This document shows positions 1 through 6,322 of a stretch of 7,358 nt of DNA, piece after piece. The notes under the pieces were generated by a model that did no database searches, was not told the origin of the DNA, and saw only the letters and a program-made list of their open reading frames with translations. The translations under genes were made by a program, and so were the position numbers. The DNA is from an uncultured Angelakisella sp. (GTDB lineage: Bacteria > Bacillota > Clostridia > Oscillospirales > Ruminococcaceae), in NCBI GenBank assembly GCA_904420255.1, contig CAJFUT010000109.1:1-7358 (forward strand), in the 5' to 3' direction. The stretch's first letter is position 1. Each line of letters starts with the position of its first letter.

Positions 1-294
1 GCAGAGGGCCTGCCAGCAGAGGACCACCTCCGCCCCAAAGGCCAGCCAGGGGGAGAAAAGGCCGCAGAGGCGGAGGATCCCCCAGGCTGCCCCCCAGCTC
101 CCCAGGGGCAGCACCAGGGCCAGGACGCCTCCCGCCAGCCGCTCTCCCAGGGGGGTGGCGGGGAAAAGACGGCGCAGCCCCTTTTCCAGCGCCTGGATGG
201 CCGTCCCCATGAGGCGCACCGGGTGGGGCAGCCCCCGGGGGTCCCCCAGCAGCAGGTCCAGGCAGAACCCGCCCAAAACAGCCATCGCCGTCAT
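1..294 (-). CDS. cbiB: CbiB/CobD, adenosylcobinamide-phosphate synthase (N-terminal 98 residues, cut by window edge)
   Basis: This membrane protein joins the (R)-1-amino-2-propanol phosphate arm to adenosylcobyric acid, giving adenosylcobinamide phosphate. Only the first 98 codons are visible; the frame is open to the left edge, so the usual protein of roughly 310-320 residues continues outside. The diagnostic N-terminal motif LLGDPRGLPHPVRLMG is at residues 15-30, followed by an ERLAGG segment (51-56) and a hydrophobic stretch at about 55-76, as expected for this polytopic family. The ATG at 294-292 overlaps the cobC stop as ATGA, and AAGGAGG at 308-302 sits seven bases upstream, which fixes the start. 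A second Met at residue 4 is less well placed. It follows cobC in the same operon and supplies the substrate for CobU. The family assignment is firm; what cannot be judged is whether the missing part is intact. Confidence 0.93.
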   Translation of the reverse strand, partial: MTAMAVLGGFCLDLLLGDPRGLPHPVRLMGTAIQALEKGLRRLFPATPLGERLAGGVLALVLPLGSWGAAWGILRLCGLFSPWLAFGAEVVLCWQALC

Positions 295-914
295 TTCCTT
301 TCCTCCTTCGGCCGCACCGGCCCCAGAACCCGGAGCTTCCCTTCCTTCTCCCAAAGCCCCGGCTCCAGGGCCAGGAGCCAGCCCCCGCAGCAGGGGCTCT
401 GCCAGGCGTAAAAATCCCGCTCCGGCAGGGCGAAGGCGGCGCAGAGGGCCATGATGATCCCGCCGTGGGTCACCACGGCGCAGCGCTCCTCCCCCGAGGC
501 CAGCAGCTCCCGGGCGATCTCCCGGAAGGCGGCGGCGGCCCGGGCCGCCACGGCGGCACTGCCCTCGCCCCCCGGGGGCGGCGTCCTGCCGCCGCTCTCC
601 ACCCAGGCCCGATAGGCCGGGTCGTCCCGGAGCTCCTCATAATTTTTCCCCTCAAAGGCGCCGAAATCGCTTTCCCGCAGCCCCGGCAGCGGCAGAATCT
701 CCGCCCCGGGGCAGAGGAGCCGGGCGGTGGAGAGGCACCGCTTCATGGGGCTCGCCCACACCAGCCGGGGGACCTCCCCCAACCCTCCGGCGCAGCGCCG
801 GGCCAGAGCCTCCCCCTCGGGGGAAAGGTCCTCATCGGTGGAACCCAGGTACCGCCCCTCCAGATTCCCCGGGGCGGGGGCGTGGCGGAGGAGCAGAATC
901 ACCGGGGCCCTCAT
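291..914 (-). CDS. cobC: CobC-type alpha-ribazole phosphatase (histidine phosphatase family)
   Basis: A 207-residue member of the phosphoglycerate mutase-like histidine phosphatases. In cobalamin synthesis CobC removes the phosphate of alpha-ribazole 5'-phosphate (or of cobalamin 5'-phosphate after CobS). The catalytic signature RHAPAPGN has the phospho-accepting His at residue 11; SPMKR (55-59) carries the second Arg, RESDFGAFEG (80-89) the acidic residue, and VVTHGG (147-152) the second catalytic His. The loop usually written PGGES reads PPPGGEGS here (112-119), a small departure from the common form. Length is normal for the family. The start ATG overlaps the TGA of the short CobU-like gene as ATGA, with GGAGGGGG upstream as ribosome site. 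The specific substrate is inferred from its place between cobS and cbiB, since this superfamily is broad; the fold call itself is secure. Confidence 0.9.
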   Translation of the reverse strand: MRAPVILLLRHAPAPGNLEGRYLGSTDEDLSPEGEALARRCAGGLGEVPRLVWASPMKRCLSTARLLCPGAEILPLPGLRESDFGAFEGKNYEELRDDPAYRAWVESGGRTPPPGGEGSAAVAARAAAAFREIARELLASGEERCAVVTHGGIIMALCAAFALPERDFYAWQSPCCGGWLLALEPGLWEKEGKLRVLGPVRPKEERK

Positions 915-1285
915 TCCTCATCCCCCTCCGGCGCCTTCAAAATCTGGGGCAGGCCGCAGCAGAGCCGCACCACCATCCGGGCCTCCCGGGCCAGGGCGCA
1001 GCAGAGCCGCCCGGTTTCCTCCCGCCAGCGCCGTTCCGCCGGGTCCATGGGCACCACGCCGCACCCCACCTCCCGGCAGAGGACATACGCCTTCCCCCCG
1101 AGGCGGGGCAGCAGCCCCTGGGGGTCCTCCCCGGCCGCCAGGGTTTCCCGCACCAAGTCCTCCAGCCCCAGGAGGATGGGGACGGGGTCGTCGATCCGGC
1201 GGGAGGCCGATTCCCGGCCAAGGCCGCTCCGCTCCAGGGCCCAGGCCAGCTTTCCCTGGCCCGCGCCTCCTACCACCAGCACCAT
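911..1285 (-). CDS. Short CobU-like P-loop protein (second CobU paralog)
   Basis: A 124-residue protein resembling the two ends of adenosylcobinamide kinase/guanylyltransferase (CobU) but lacking its middle. A glycine-rich P-loop, GGAGQGKL, is at residues 6-13; the C-terminal part has REVGCGVVPMD (71-81), matching the NEVGxGxVP motif of enteric CobU, then WREETGRL (87-94) and the closing strand VVRLCCGLPQILK (105-117). Residues 14-65 are much shorter than in classical CobU (about 180 residues) and contain no His resembling the guanylylated one. The Walker A Ser/Thr is replaced by Leu13. The first ATG of the frame (1294) touches the Shine-Dalgarno sequence directly, so the ATG at 1285, nine bases from AAAGGGAGG, is preferred. 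It sits between cobS and cobC and overlaps cobC by four bases. It may be a kinase-only or accessory form; databases probably carry it as a bifunctional CobU, which the residues do not fully support. Confidence 0.82.
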   Translation of the reverse strand: MVLVVGGAGQGKLAWALERSGLGRESASRRIDDPVPILLGLEDLVRETLAAGEDPQGLLPRLGGKAYVLCREVGCGVVPMDPAERRWREETGRLCCALAREARMVVRLCCGLPQILKAPEGDEE

Positions 1286-1294
1286 TCCCCTCAT

Positions 1295-1303
1295 CCTCCC
1301 TTT
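1295..1303 (-). promoter_or_regulatory. Ribosome binding site deciding the start of the short CobU-like gene
   Basis: The minus strand reads AAAGGGAGG directly after the cobS stop codon. It abuts an ATG at 1294-1292 with no spacer, but stands nine bases before the ATG at 1285-1283. The second ATG also begins the protein as is typical of CobU (Met, short hydrophobic strand, P-loop), so the site supports the shorter start. Confidence 0.7.
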
Positions 1304-2077
1304 TCACGCCAGCCGGAGGCCCACAGCCGCCCCGGCCAGCATCATCAGCTCGCAGGTTTCCAGGAAAAACCCCGCCAGATCCCCGGTGGTCCCGCCGAAC
1401 TGGCGGTAGGCCATAAGGCGGTAATACCCGAAGGCGGCGGCGGCCCCCGCCACTGCCCCCAGCCCCGGGCCGGGGGCCAGCCAGATCATGGCCCCGGCGC
1501 AGAAAAGGGCCAGCAGCCCGTCGGCCAGGGCAACCGTCCGCTTCTGGGCGGCGGTGGCGAAGGCGTGGACCAGGCCGCTCCCCTTGGCCAGGCGGAAGGC
1601 GGCCACCCCCAGGCCGCTGAGGGCCCGGGAGAGGACAAACCCCAGCCCCAGCGCCCCCAGCAGCCGCCCCGTCAGGGCCGGGGCCAGCTCCTGCCACAGG
1701 GCCCAGGTCAGGAGGAAATACCCCGCCGCCCCCATGACGGCAAAGGCCCCGGCGTGGGAATCGGAAAGGATCCGGAGCTTCTCCTCCCGGCTCCGGCGGG
1801 AACCCAGGGCGTCGGCGGTGTCGCAGAAGCCGTCCATATGGATTCCCCCGGTGACCGCCAGAGGCAGAAGGGTGAGTCCCGCCGCCAGGAGGGGGGCGCC
1901 GAAGCCCAGGGCCCGGCAGAGGAGGGCCCAGAGCCCCAGGGAAGCCCCTACCGCCAGCCCCACCAGGGGGAAGAAGCAGAGGGCGTATTTCATCCCGTCC
2001 TCGTCCCACTCCACCCGGGGCATGGGAAGGGCGGAATACATCCCAAAGGCGATAATGAGGGACCGCCAGAGCTTCAC
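1304..2077 (-). CDS. cobS: CobS, adenosylcobinamide-GDP ribazoletransferase (cobalamin synthase)
   Basis: An integral membrane enzyme of 257 residues that joins adenosylcobinamide-GDP with alpha-ribazole (or its phosphate), the last assembly step of cobalamin. The family core GGIHMDGFCDTADAL is at residues 77-91, followed by a basic stretch (SRRSREEKLRI, 93-103) and SDSHAGAFAVMG (105-116); the C-terminal FGGTTGDLAG is at 227-236. Hydrophobic segments near 33-58, 62-77, 112-130, 138-160, 183-201, 205-222 and 240-256 fit the polytopic fold. The start is taken as GTG at 2077-2075: it overlaps the cobU stop as GTGA, lies nine bases after AAAGGAGGA, and gives the normal N-terminus KLWRSLIIAFGMYS. 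An in-frame ATG nine bases further upstream is directly against the ribosome site and is less likely. It is preceded by cobU, whose product makes its GDP-activated substrate. Confidence 0.96.
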   Translation of the reverse strand: MKLWRSLIIAFGMYSALPMPRVEWDEDGMKYALCFFPLVGLAVGASLGLWALLCRALGFGAPLLAAGLTLLPLAVTGGIHMDGFCDTADALGSRRSREEKLRILSDSHAGAFAVMGAAGYFLLTWALWQELAPALTGRLLGALGLGFVLSRALSGLGVAAFRLAKGSGLVHAFATAAQKRTVALADGLLALFCAGAMIWLAPGPGLGAVAGAAAAFGYYRLMAYRQFGGTTGDLAGFFLETCELMMLAGAAVGLRLA

Positions 2078-2607
2078 CGGAACCATTCCTCCTTTCCCTT
2101 CATCCATACCGGGATGCCGCAGACCACCTCCGCCGCCCCGTCCGCCAGAGCGGCGGCCCGTCCCTGGAGCCGCGCCAGCAGCGCCAGGTATTCCCGGGTG
2201 GCGGGGGGATATCCCTCCCCGTCGGAAAAGATGGTATTTCCCACCAGCACCAGGTGCCTTCCCTTCGCCGCCAGGGTTTCCACCGCCTCCAGGGCGCCGG
2301 GGAGCCCCCTGCCCCCCGGGGCGTAGAGGTGGTTGGCCAGGAGGTTTTCCAGGTCCTCCAGCAGGAGGGTGGAACCGGGGGGCAGCTCCCCGGGGGCGGG
2401 GCCCAGGGGGCGCTCCAGGGTGGCAAAGCCCTTCCCGGCCCGGAGGGCCCGGTGGCGCGCCACCCGGCGGCGGCCCTCCTCCCCGGCGGGGTCCATGGCG
2501 GCAAGGTACAGGAGGGGGCCTCCCTCCCGGGCATGGAGGGCGCAGGCCAGGTCCTCCGCCCAGGCGCTTTTCCCGCTGCCGCTGCCTCCTACCACCAGCA
2601 TCACCAT
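2074..2607 (-). CDS. cobU: CobU, adenosylcobinamide kinase / adenosylcobinamide-phosphate guanylyltransferase
   Basis: A 177-residue soluble nucleotide-binding enzyme that phosphorylates adenosylcobinamide and transfers GMP from GTP to give adenosylcobinamide-GDP for CobS. The P-loop GGSGSGKS is at residues 7-14. RRVARHRALR (47-56) matches the RI-x-H-H segment of Salmonella CobU, so His52 is the likely GMP-carrying residue; TLLLEDLENLLAN (80-92) holds the conserved Glu84. The C-terminal AEVVCGIPVWMK (159-170) is typical. Where enteric CobU has LVTNEVGMG, this protein reads LVGNTIFSDG (121-130), a variant I associate with clostridial CobU. The ATG at 2607 is preferred over the longer open frame because GGGAGGGAAGG lies just before it in the 16-base gap after cobT and because the P-loop then falls at the usual distance from the N-terminus. 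It overlaps cobS by four bases. Of the two CobU-like genes here, this one keeps the known catalytic residues. Confidence 0.95.
   Translation of the reverse strand: MVMLVVGGSGSGKSAWAEDLACALHAREGGPLLYLAAMDPAGEEGRRRVARHRALRAGKGFATLERPLGPAPGELPPGSTLLLEDLENLLANHLYAPGGRGLPGALEAVETLAAKGRHLVLVGNTIFSDGEGYPPATREYLALLARLQGRAAALADGAAEVVCGIPVWMKGKEEWFR
2087..2095 (-). promoter_or_regulatory. Ribosome binding site deciding the cobS start
   Basis: AAAGGAGGA on the minus strand, within the 3' end of cobU. It touches an ATG at 2086-2084 but stands nine bases before the GTG at 2077-2075 that overlaps the cobU stop as GTGA. The same arrangement (nine bases to the start) recurs before the short CobU-like gene. 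The spacing favours GTG as the true cobS start and suggests translational coupling to cobU. Confidence 0.72.
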
Positions 2608-2623
2608 GGTCCTTCCCTCCCTG

Positions 2624-3682
2624 TCACTCCTGGGGCTTGTAGGCCTCGATGCGGATCTCCCCAAAGGTGCTCATTTCGTGATAAACCGCCGCCGCCATGT
2701 CCAGCAGGGGCATCAGGGCCACCGCCCCGGTGCCCTCCCCCAGGCAGAGGCCGGCGGTGATGACCGGGCTGAGGCCCAGGGCCTCCAGCAGCAGCCTCGC
2801 CCCCGGCTCCCCGGAGCAGTGGCTGGCGATCATCCCCTCCCGGGAGAGGGGGGCCAGCCGGAAGGCCGCCAGGGCGGCGGCGGCGGAGATAAAGCCGTCC
2901 AGGATCACCGGAACCCCCGCGGCGGAGGCCCCCAGGTAAAAGCCGGTCATGGCGGCGATATCAAAGCCGCCCACCGTCCGCAGCACCTCCGCCGGGTCCC
3001 CGGGCCGGGGGCGGTTCACCTCCACCGCCCGGCGGATGGCGGCGATTTTCCGCCGCAGCCCCTCGCTGGAAAGGCCGGCTCCCCGGCCGGTGACCGTTTC
3101 CGCCGGGACCCCCAGCAGCACCGAAGCCACCGCGCTGCTGGTGGTGGTGTTGCCGATGCCCATTTCCCCGGCGGCCAGAAGGCGGCAGCCCTCCCCCGCC
3201 AGCTCCAGGGCCAGGCGGTAGCCCGCCTCCATGGCCCCCCGGAGCTGCTCCCGGGTCATGGCGGGGCCCTTGGTGATGTCGGCGGTGCCGGGCCCCTGGC
3301 TCCGGTCCAGAAGCCCCGGCAGCCCCGGCCTTTGGACCATCCCCACATCCACCGGCACCACCCTGGCCCCCGCCAGGGCCGCCATCCGGCAGACGCTGGT
3401 GTCCCCCCGGGTCATGTTCCCCGCCACCACGGCGGTGACCTCCTGGCCCGTCTGGGTGACCCCCTGGGCCACCACCCCGTTATCGGCGCAGAACACCGCC
3501 ACCGCCCGGGGGGAAAGGGGGCAGTCCGGGTCCCCGGATACGGCGCACACCTTCACCAGGGCGTCCTCCAGAAGCCCCAGGCCGTGGAGGGGCTTGGCGA
3601 TGGAATCCCACCGGCGGCGGGCCTCCCCGGCCGCTTCGGCGCTGGGGGCCCGGCAGCTTCCGGCCATTTCCTCTACTGTCAT
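2624..3682 (-). CDS. cobT: CobT, nicotinate-nucleotide:5,6-dimethylbenzimidazole phosphoribosyltransferase
   Basis: This cytoplasmic enzyme moves the phosphoribosyl group of nicotinate mononucleotide onto the lower-ligand base to give alpha-ribazole 5'-phosphate. At 352 residues it has the normal family length. Visible motifs are FCADNGVVAQGVTQ (64-77), the phosphate-binding GEMGIGNTTTSSA (172-184), GRGAGLS (199-205), VILDGFISAAAA (259-270) and LGEGTGA (314-320), whose Glu316 corresponds to the catalytic Glu317 of the Salmonella enzyme. The ATG at 3682 overlaps the cbiA stop as ATGA, with AAGGAG eight bases upstream inside cbiA. A 16-base gap separates it from cobU. No gene for making dimethylbenzimidazole (BluB or BzaA-F) is in the window, so the base actually used cannot be read from the sequence; anaerobes may use other benzimidazoles. 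Confidence 0.97.
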   Translation of the reverse strand: MTVEEMAGSCRAPSAEAAGEARRRWDSIAKPLHGLGLLEDALVKVCAVSGDPDCPLSPRAVAVFCADNGVVAQGVTQTGQEVTAVVAGNMTRGDTSVCRMAALAGARVVPVDVGMVQRPGLPGLLDRSQGPGTADITKGPAMTREQLRGAMEAGYRLALELAGEGCRLLAAGEMGIGNTTTSSAVASVLLGVPAETVTGRGAGLSSEGLRRKIAAIRRAVEVNRPRPGDPAEVLRTVGGFDIAAMTGFYLGASAAGVPVILDGFISAAAALAAFRLAPLSREGMIASHCSGEPGARLLLEALGLSPVITAGLCLGEGTGAVALMPLLDMAAAVYHEMSTFGEIRIEAYKPQE

Positions 3683-5070
3683 CCCATCATCTCCTTTTCC
3701 GCTTCCCCGGGGAAGGCGGCGCAGGCCGCCAGAAACCGCCGGGCCGCCTCCGGCTTCCCCGCCAGGTGGAAATGGGGGAAGCCGGCGTAAAGATTCCTGC
3801 CGTTCCAGCCCTCGGGCCAGCTCCTGCCGTCGGACTTCCGAAAATCAAAGCCCTCCCCCCCGCTGCCGCTCTGCCAGTAGTGGAAGCTGTGGGCGGGGAT
3901 GGACTCCCCCGCCCGGAGGAGAAGCCCGTCCTCCCGGGCGGTGAGGGTCCCGTAGCCGAAGCGCCGGAGCTTCGCCCCCCGCCGGGCCTCCCCGGGAATC
4001 ACCCCCGCCATGGGCCAGGGGGTCCCCTCCGGGTCCTCCAGGGTGCGGTGGAGGTAGAGGAAGCCCCCGCATTCCGCGATGGCGGGCATCCCCGCCGCCA
4101 CCGCCCGCCGGACGGCTTCCAGCATGGGGCGGTTCTCCGAGAGCCGCCGGGCGGAAAGCTCCGGATAGCCGCCCCCCAGCAGCAGGCCCCGGCTCCCCGG
4201 CGGCAGGGCCCGGTCCTCCAGGGGGCTGAAGAAGCAGAGCCGGGCCCCCATCTCCTCCAGGAGCTCCAGGGCGTCCCGGTAGTAGAAGGAGAAGGCGGCG
4301 TCCCGGGCCACCGCCACCGTCACCGGCTCCGCCAGGCCCTCCGGCCTGGGGAGGGGTTCATATTCCAGGGGCGGGGCGGAGCGGGCCAGCCTCATCAGGA
4401 GCCCCAGGTCCAGGGTCTCCAGGGCGGCGGCCCCCAGGGCCTCCACCTTCCGCCGCAGCCCCGGCAGCTCCCCCGGGGACACCAGCCCCAGGTGGCGGCT
4501 CTCCAGGGCGCAGTCCGGCAAGGGGGGCAGATATCCCGCCACCGGCAGGCCGGTTTCCCGCTCCAGCACCTCTTTCATCCGGGGGTAGGAGGCGGGGGGA
4601 AGCTGGTTGAGCACCACCGCCGCGACGCCGCTGTCCTCCCGGAAGGCGGCGATGCCCCGGACCAGGGCGGCGGCGGTGAGGGGGGACATCCCCCGGCACT
4701 GCAAGACCAGCACCGCCGGGGTCCCGGTGGCGGAGGCCAGGTGGAAGCTGCTGGCGGTGAGGGTATCCCCCCCCAGGCCGTCATAATAGCCCATGACCCC
4801 CGCCAGCACCGCCACCCCCCGGCCGGCGCTCCCCCGGGCCAGCAGGGCCCGGACGGTATCCTCCGGCAGGAGGAACAGGTCCAGGTTCCGGGCGGGGACC
4901 CCGGTGACCGCCTCGTGGAACATGGGGTCGATGTAATCGGGGCCGCACTTGAAGGCGGCGGGGCGCTCTCCCCGGGCCGCCAGGGCCTGGAGAAGGGCGC
5001 AGGCCAGGGTGGTTTTCCCGCTGCCGCTGGCGGGGGCGGCCAGCAGCAGCCGGGGCAGCTCCAGCTTCAC
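3679..5070 (-). CDS. cbiA: CbiA, cobyrinate a,c-diamide synthase (glutamine-hydrolysing)
   Basis: This enzyme uses ATP and glutamine to amidate the a and c acetate side chains of the corrin ring. At 463 residues it has the full two-domain form. The N-terminal ATPase domain carries the P-loop APASGSGKTT (12-21), KCGPDYIDPMFH (41-52) and GVMGYYDG (91-98). The C-terminal glutamine amidotransferase domain begins near 250 and has GGGYPEL (299-305), AECGGFLYL (332-340) with the nucleophile Cys334, and FPHFH (431-435), the usual HxH near the end, although the family more often shows YLHLHF. HSFHY (394-398) is also typical. The start is GTG at 5070, overlapping the cbiET stop as GTGA; its ribosome site is weak (GGAAGGGGG), so translation probably depends on coupling with cbiET. 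The related cobyric acid synthase CbiP is about 500 residues and lacks the KCGPDYIDP form, which argues against that alternative. Confidence 0.96.
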   Translation of the reverse strand: MKLELPRLLLAAPASGSGKTTLACALLQALAARGERPAAFKCGPDYIDPMFHEAVTGVPARNLDLFLLPEDTVRALLARGSAGRGVAVLAGVMGYYDGLGGDTLTASSFHLASATGTPAVLVLQCRGMSPLTAAALVRGIAAFREDSGVAAVVLNQLPPASYPRMKEVLERETGLPVAGYLPPLPDCALESRHLGLVSPGELPGLRRKVEALGAAALETLDLGLLMRLARSAPPLEYEPLPRPEGLAEPVTVAVARDAAFSFYYRDALELLEEMGARLCFFSPLEDRALPPGSRGLLLGGGYPELSARRLSENRPMLEAVRRAVAAGMPAIAECGGFLYLHRTLEDPEGTPWPMAGVIPGEARRGAKLRRFGYGTLTAREDGLLLRAGESIPAHSFHYWQSGSGGEGFDFRKSDGRSWPEGWNGRNLYAGFPHFHLAGKPEAARRFLAACAAFPGEAEKEMMG

Positions 5071-6305
5071 AGGGCATCCCCCTTCCCCTCCCCCCGCAGG
5101 AGGAACACCGGGTTCTGGGCCAGCAGCAGGTGGCTCCGGCCCGCCTTCCGGGTCCGGGCCGCCGAAACCTGCACCGCCTCCAGGTCACGGAAGGGCAGCT
5201 TCTCCAGGGCGGCCCAGCCCCGGGCCAGGGTTTCCAGGGTGACGGCGGCCGCCACCACCCGGACCCGGGGGTTTTTCTCCACGGCCGCCGCCAGGATGGC
5301 CTCCAGGCTGCCGCCGCTCCCCCCCACAAAGACGGCGTCGGGGGCGGGAAGGCCCTCCAGGGCGGCGGGGGCCTCCCCCTTCACCAGGGTAAGGTTCCCC
5401 GCCCCGAACCGGGCGGCGTTGGCCTGGATGAGGGGCCAGGCGGCGGGCTCCCGCTCCACGGCGAAGACCCTCCCCTCCCGGGCCAGAAGGGCCAGCTCCA
5501 CCGACACGCTGCCGGTGCCCGCCCCCACATCCCAGAGGGTATCCCCGGGGGCCACCCGGAGCTTCCCCAGCAGCACCGAGCGGACCTCCTCCTTGGTCAT
5601 GGGCACCTCCCCCCGGAGGAACTCCCCGTCGGGGATGCCGCTGCTGCGCCAGGGCCATGAGCTTTCTGCCGCCGGGGCCTCGGGAGCCCGGGCCAGCACT
5701 GCCGCCGGGGCCGGGAATTCCCGCCCTGCCAGCTCCTCCGCCGGCCCGTGGGCCACCGCCTCGCCGGGGTAGGAGAGGCGGGAGCCCACCCACACCTCCG
5801 CCCGGGGGAAACCCCCGTCCCGGAGGGCGGCGCAGATGCCGCCGGGGGTCTGGCCTTCCCGGCTGCCGGTGAGGAAAAACACCTCCCCATGGCGCCGGAG
5901 CAGCCCGGCGGGGTCGCAGTCCCGGCCGTGGGCGCTGGCGGGGAAGACCCCCTCCCAGGGCCGCCCCAGGAGGGCGCAGAAATACTGGAGGGTGGAGATG
6001 CCGCAGAGGCAGGACGCCTCCATCCCCCCTTCCCGGAGGAGGGGGAGGAGGTTTTTCGCCCCGCTGTAAAACCCCACATCCCCCGAAAGAAGGACAGCGG
6101 CCCGCTCCACCCCGGCCTGGGAGGCCAGGAAACCGGCGATCTCCCGGGCGGCGATCAGCTCCCGGCAGGGCTTCCCCGTCCCCCGGAAGGGCTCCAGCAG
6201 CCGGGGGGCTCCCACCAGCAGCTCCGCCTCCTCCACCGCCCGGCGGGCGGCGGCGGTGAGCAGCTCCGGGTTCCCCGGCCCCATTCCCACAAGGGTCACC
6301 TTCAT
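5067..6305 (-). CDS. cbiET: CbiE-CbiT fusion: cobalt-precorrin-7 C5-methyltransferase / cobalt-precorrin-6B C15-methyltransferase (decarboxylating)
   Basis: A 412-residue bifunctional S-adenosylmethionine enzyme. Residues 1-210 are the CbiE part: VGMGPGNPELLT (6-17) at the N-terminus, LLSGDVGFYSG (72-82) and FLTGSREGQTP (144-154), the tetrapyrrole methylase fold that methylates C5. A short linker rich in Ala, Pro and Ser (about 205-222) leads to the CbiT part: GIPDGEFLRGEVPMTKEEVR starts it at 223-242, DVGAGTGSVSVE (259-270) is the Rossmann SAM-binding loop, and FVGGSGG (326-332) is the second family motif; this domain methylates C15 and decarboxylates ring C acetate. The gene arrangement matches CobL of the aerobic pathway, where both activities are also fused. 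The ATG at 6305 has AAGGAGG seven bases upstream in the 17-base gap after cbiJ; the frame is open far upstream but reads as cbiJ antiframe there. It overlaps cbiA by four bases. Confidence 0.97.
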   Translation of the reverse strand: MKVTLVGMGPGNPELLTAAARRAVEEAELLVGAPRLLEPFRGTGKPCRELIAAREIAGFLASQAGVERAAVLLSGDVGFYSGAKNLLPLLREGGMEASCLCGISTLQYFCALLGRPWEGVFPASAHGRDCDPAGLLRRHGEVFFLTGSREGQTPGGICAALRDGGFPRAEVWVGSRLSYPGEAVAHGPAEELAGREFPAPAAVLARAPEAPAAESSWPWRSSGIPDGEFLRGEVPMTKEEVRSVLLGKLRVAPGDTLWDVGAGTGSVSVELALLAREGRVFAVEREPAAWPLIQANAARFGAGNLTLVKGEAPAALEGLPAPDAVFVGGSGGSLEAILAAAVEKNPRVRVVAAAVTLETLARGWAALEKLPFRDLEAVQVSAARTRKAGRSHLLLAQNPVFLLRGEGKGDAL

Positions 6306-6312
6306 GGCGCTT

Positions 6313-6319
6313 CCTCCTT
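6313..6319 (-). promoter_or_regulatory. Ribosome binding site fixing the cbiET start
   Basis: AAGGAGG on the minus strand in the 17-base gap after cbiJ, seven bases before the ATG at 6305. The cbiET frame stays open for more than 400 bases upstream; this site, and the conserved start of the CbiE domain right after the ATG, show where translation begins. Confidence 0.8.
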
Positions 6320-6322
6320 TTC

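Noticed and set aside
911..1294. The short CobU-like gene as a pseudogene or truncation of cobU
   Set aside because: It has its own ribosome site, an intact frame from start to stop, conserved motifs at both ends, and a tight overlap with cobC. Its motifs differ from those of the neighbouring cobU, so it is a separate family member rather than a decayed copy.
918..2009. A 363-codon open frame on the minus strand
   Set aside because: It overlaps cobS and the short CobU-like gene in another frame and reads as Gly/Pro/Arg-rich low-complexity sequence.
1488..2642. A 384-codon open frame on the plus strand
   Set aside because: It runs antisense to cobS and cobU, is dominated by Pro, Arg, Gly and Ser with no domain, and has no supporting ribosome site; a GC shadow.
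2333..3790. A 485-codon open frame on the plus strand
   Set aside because: It is antisense to cobT and part of cobU and composed of Gly-, His-, Arg- and Pro-rich sequence without motifs; a shadow of the real genes.
3766..5772. A 668-codon open frame on the plus strand
   Set aside because: It lies opposite cbiA and cbiET, both well identified by motifs. Its product is low-complexity, rich in Gly, Pro, Gln and His, with no recognisable domain. Long antisense frames are expected at this GC content.
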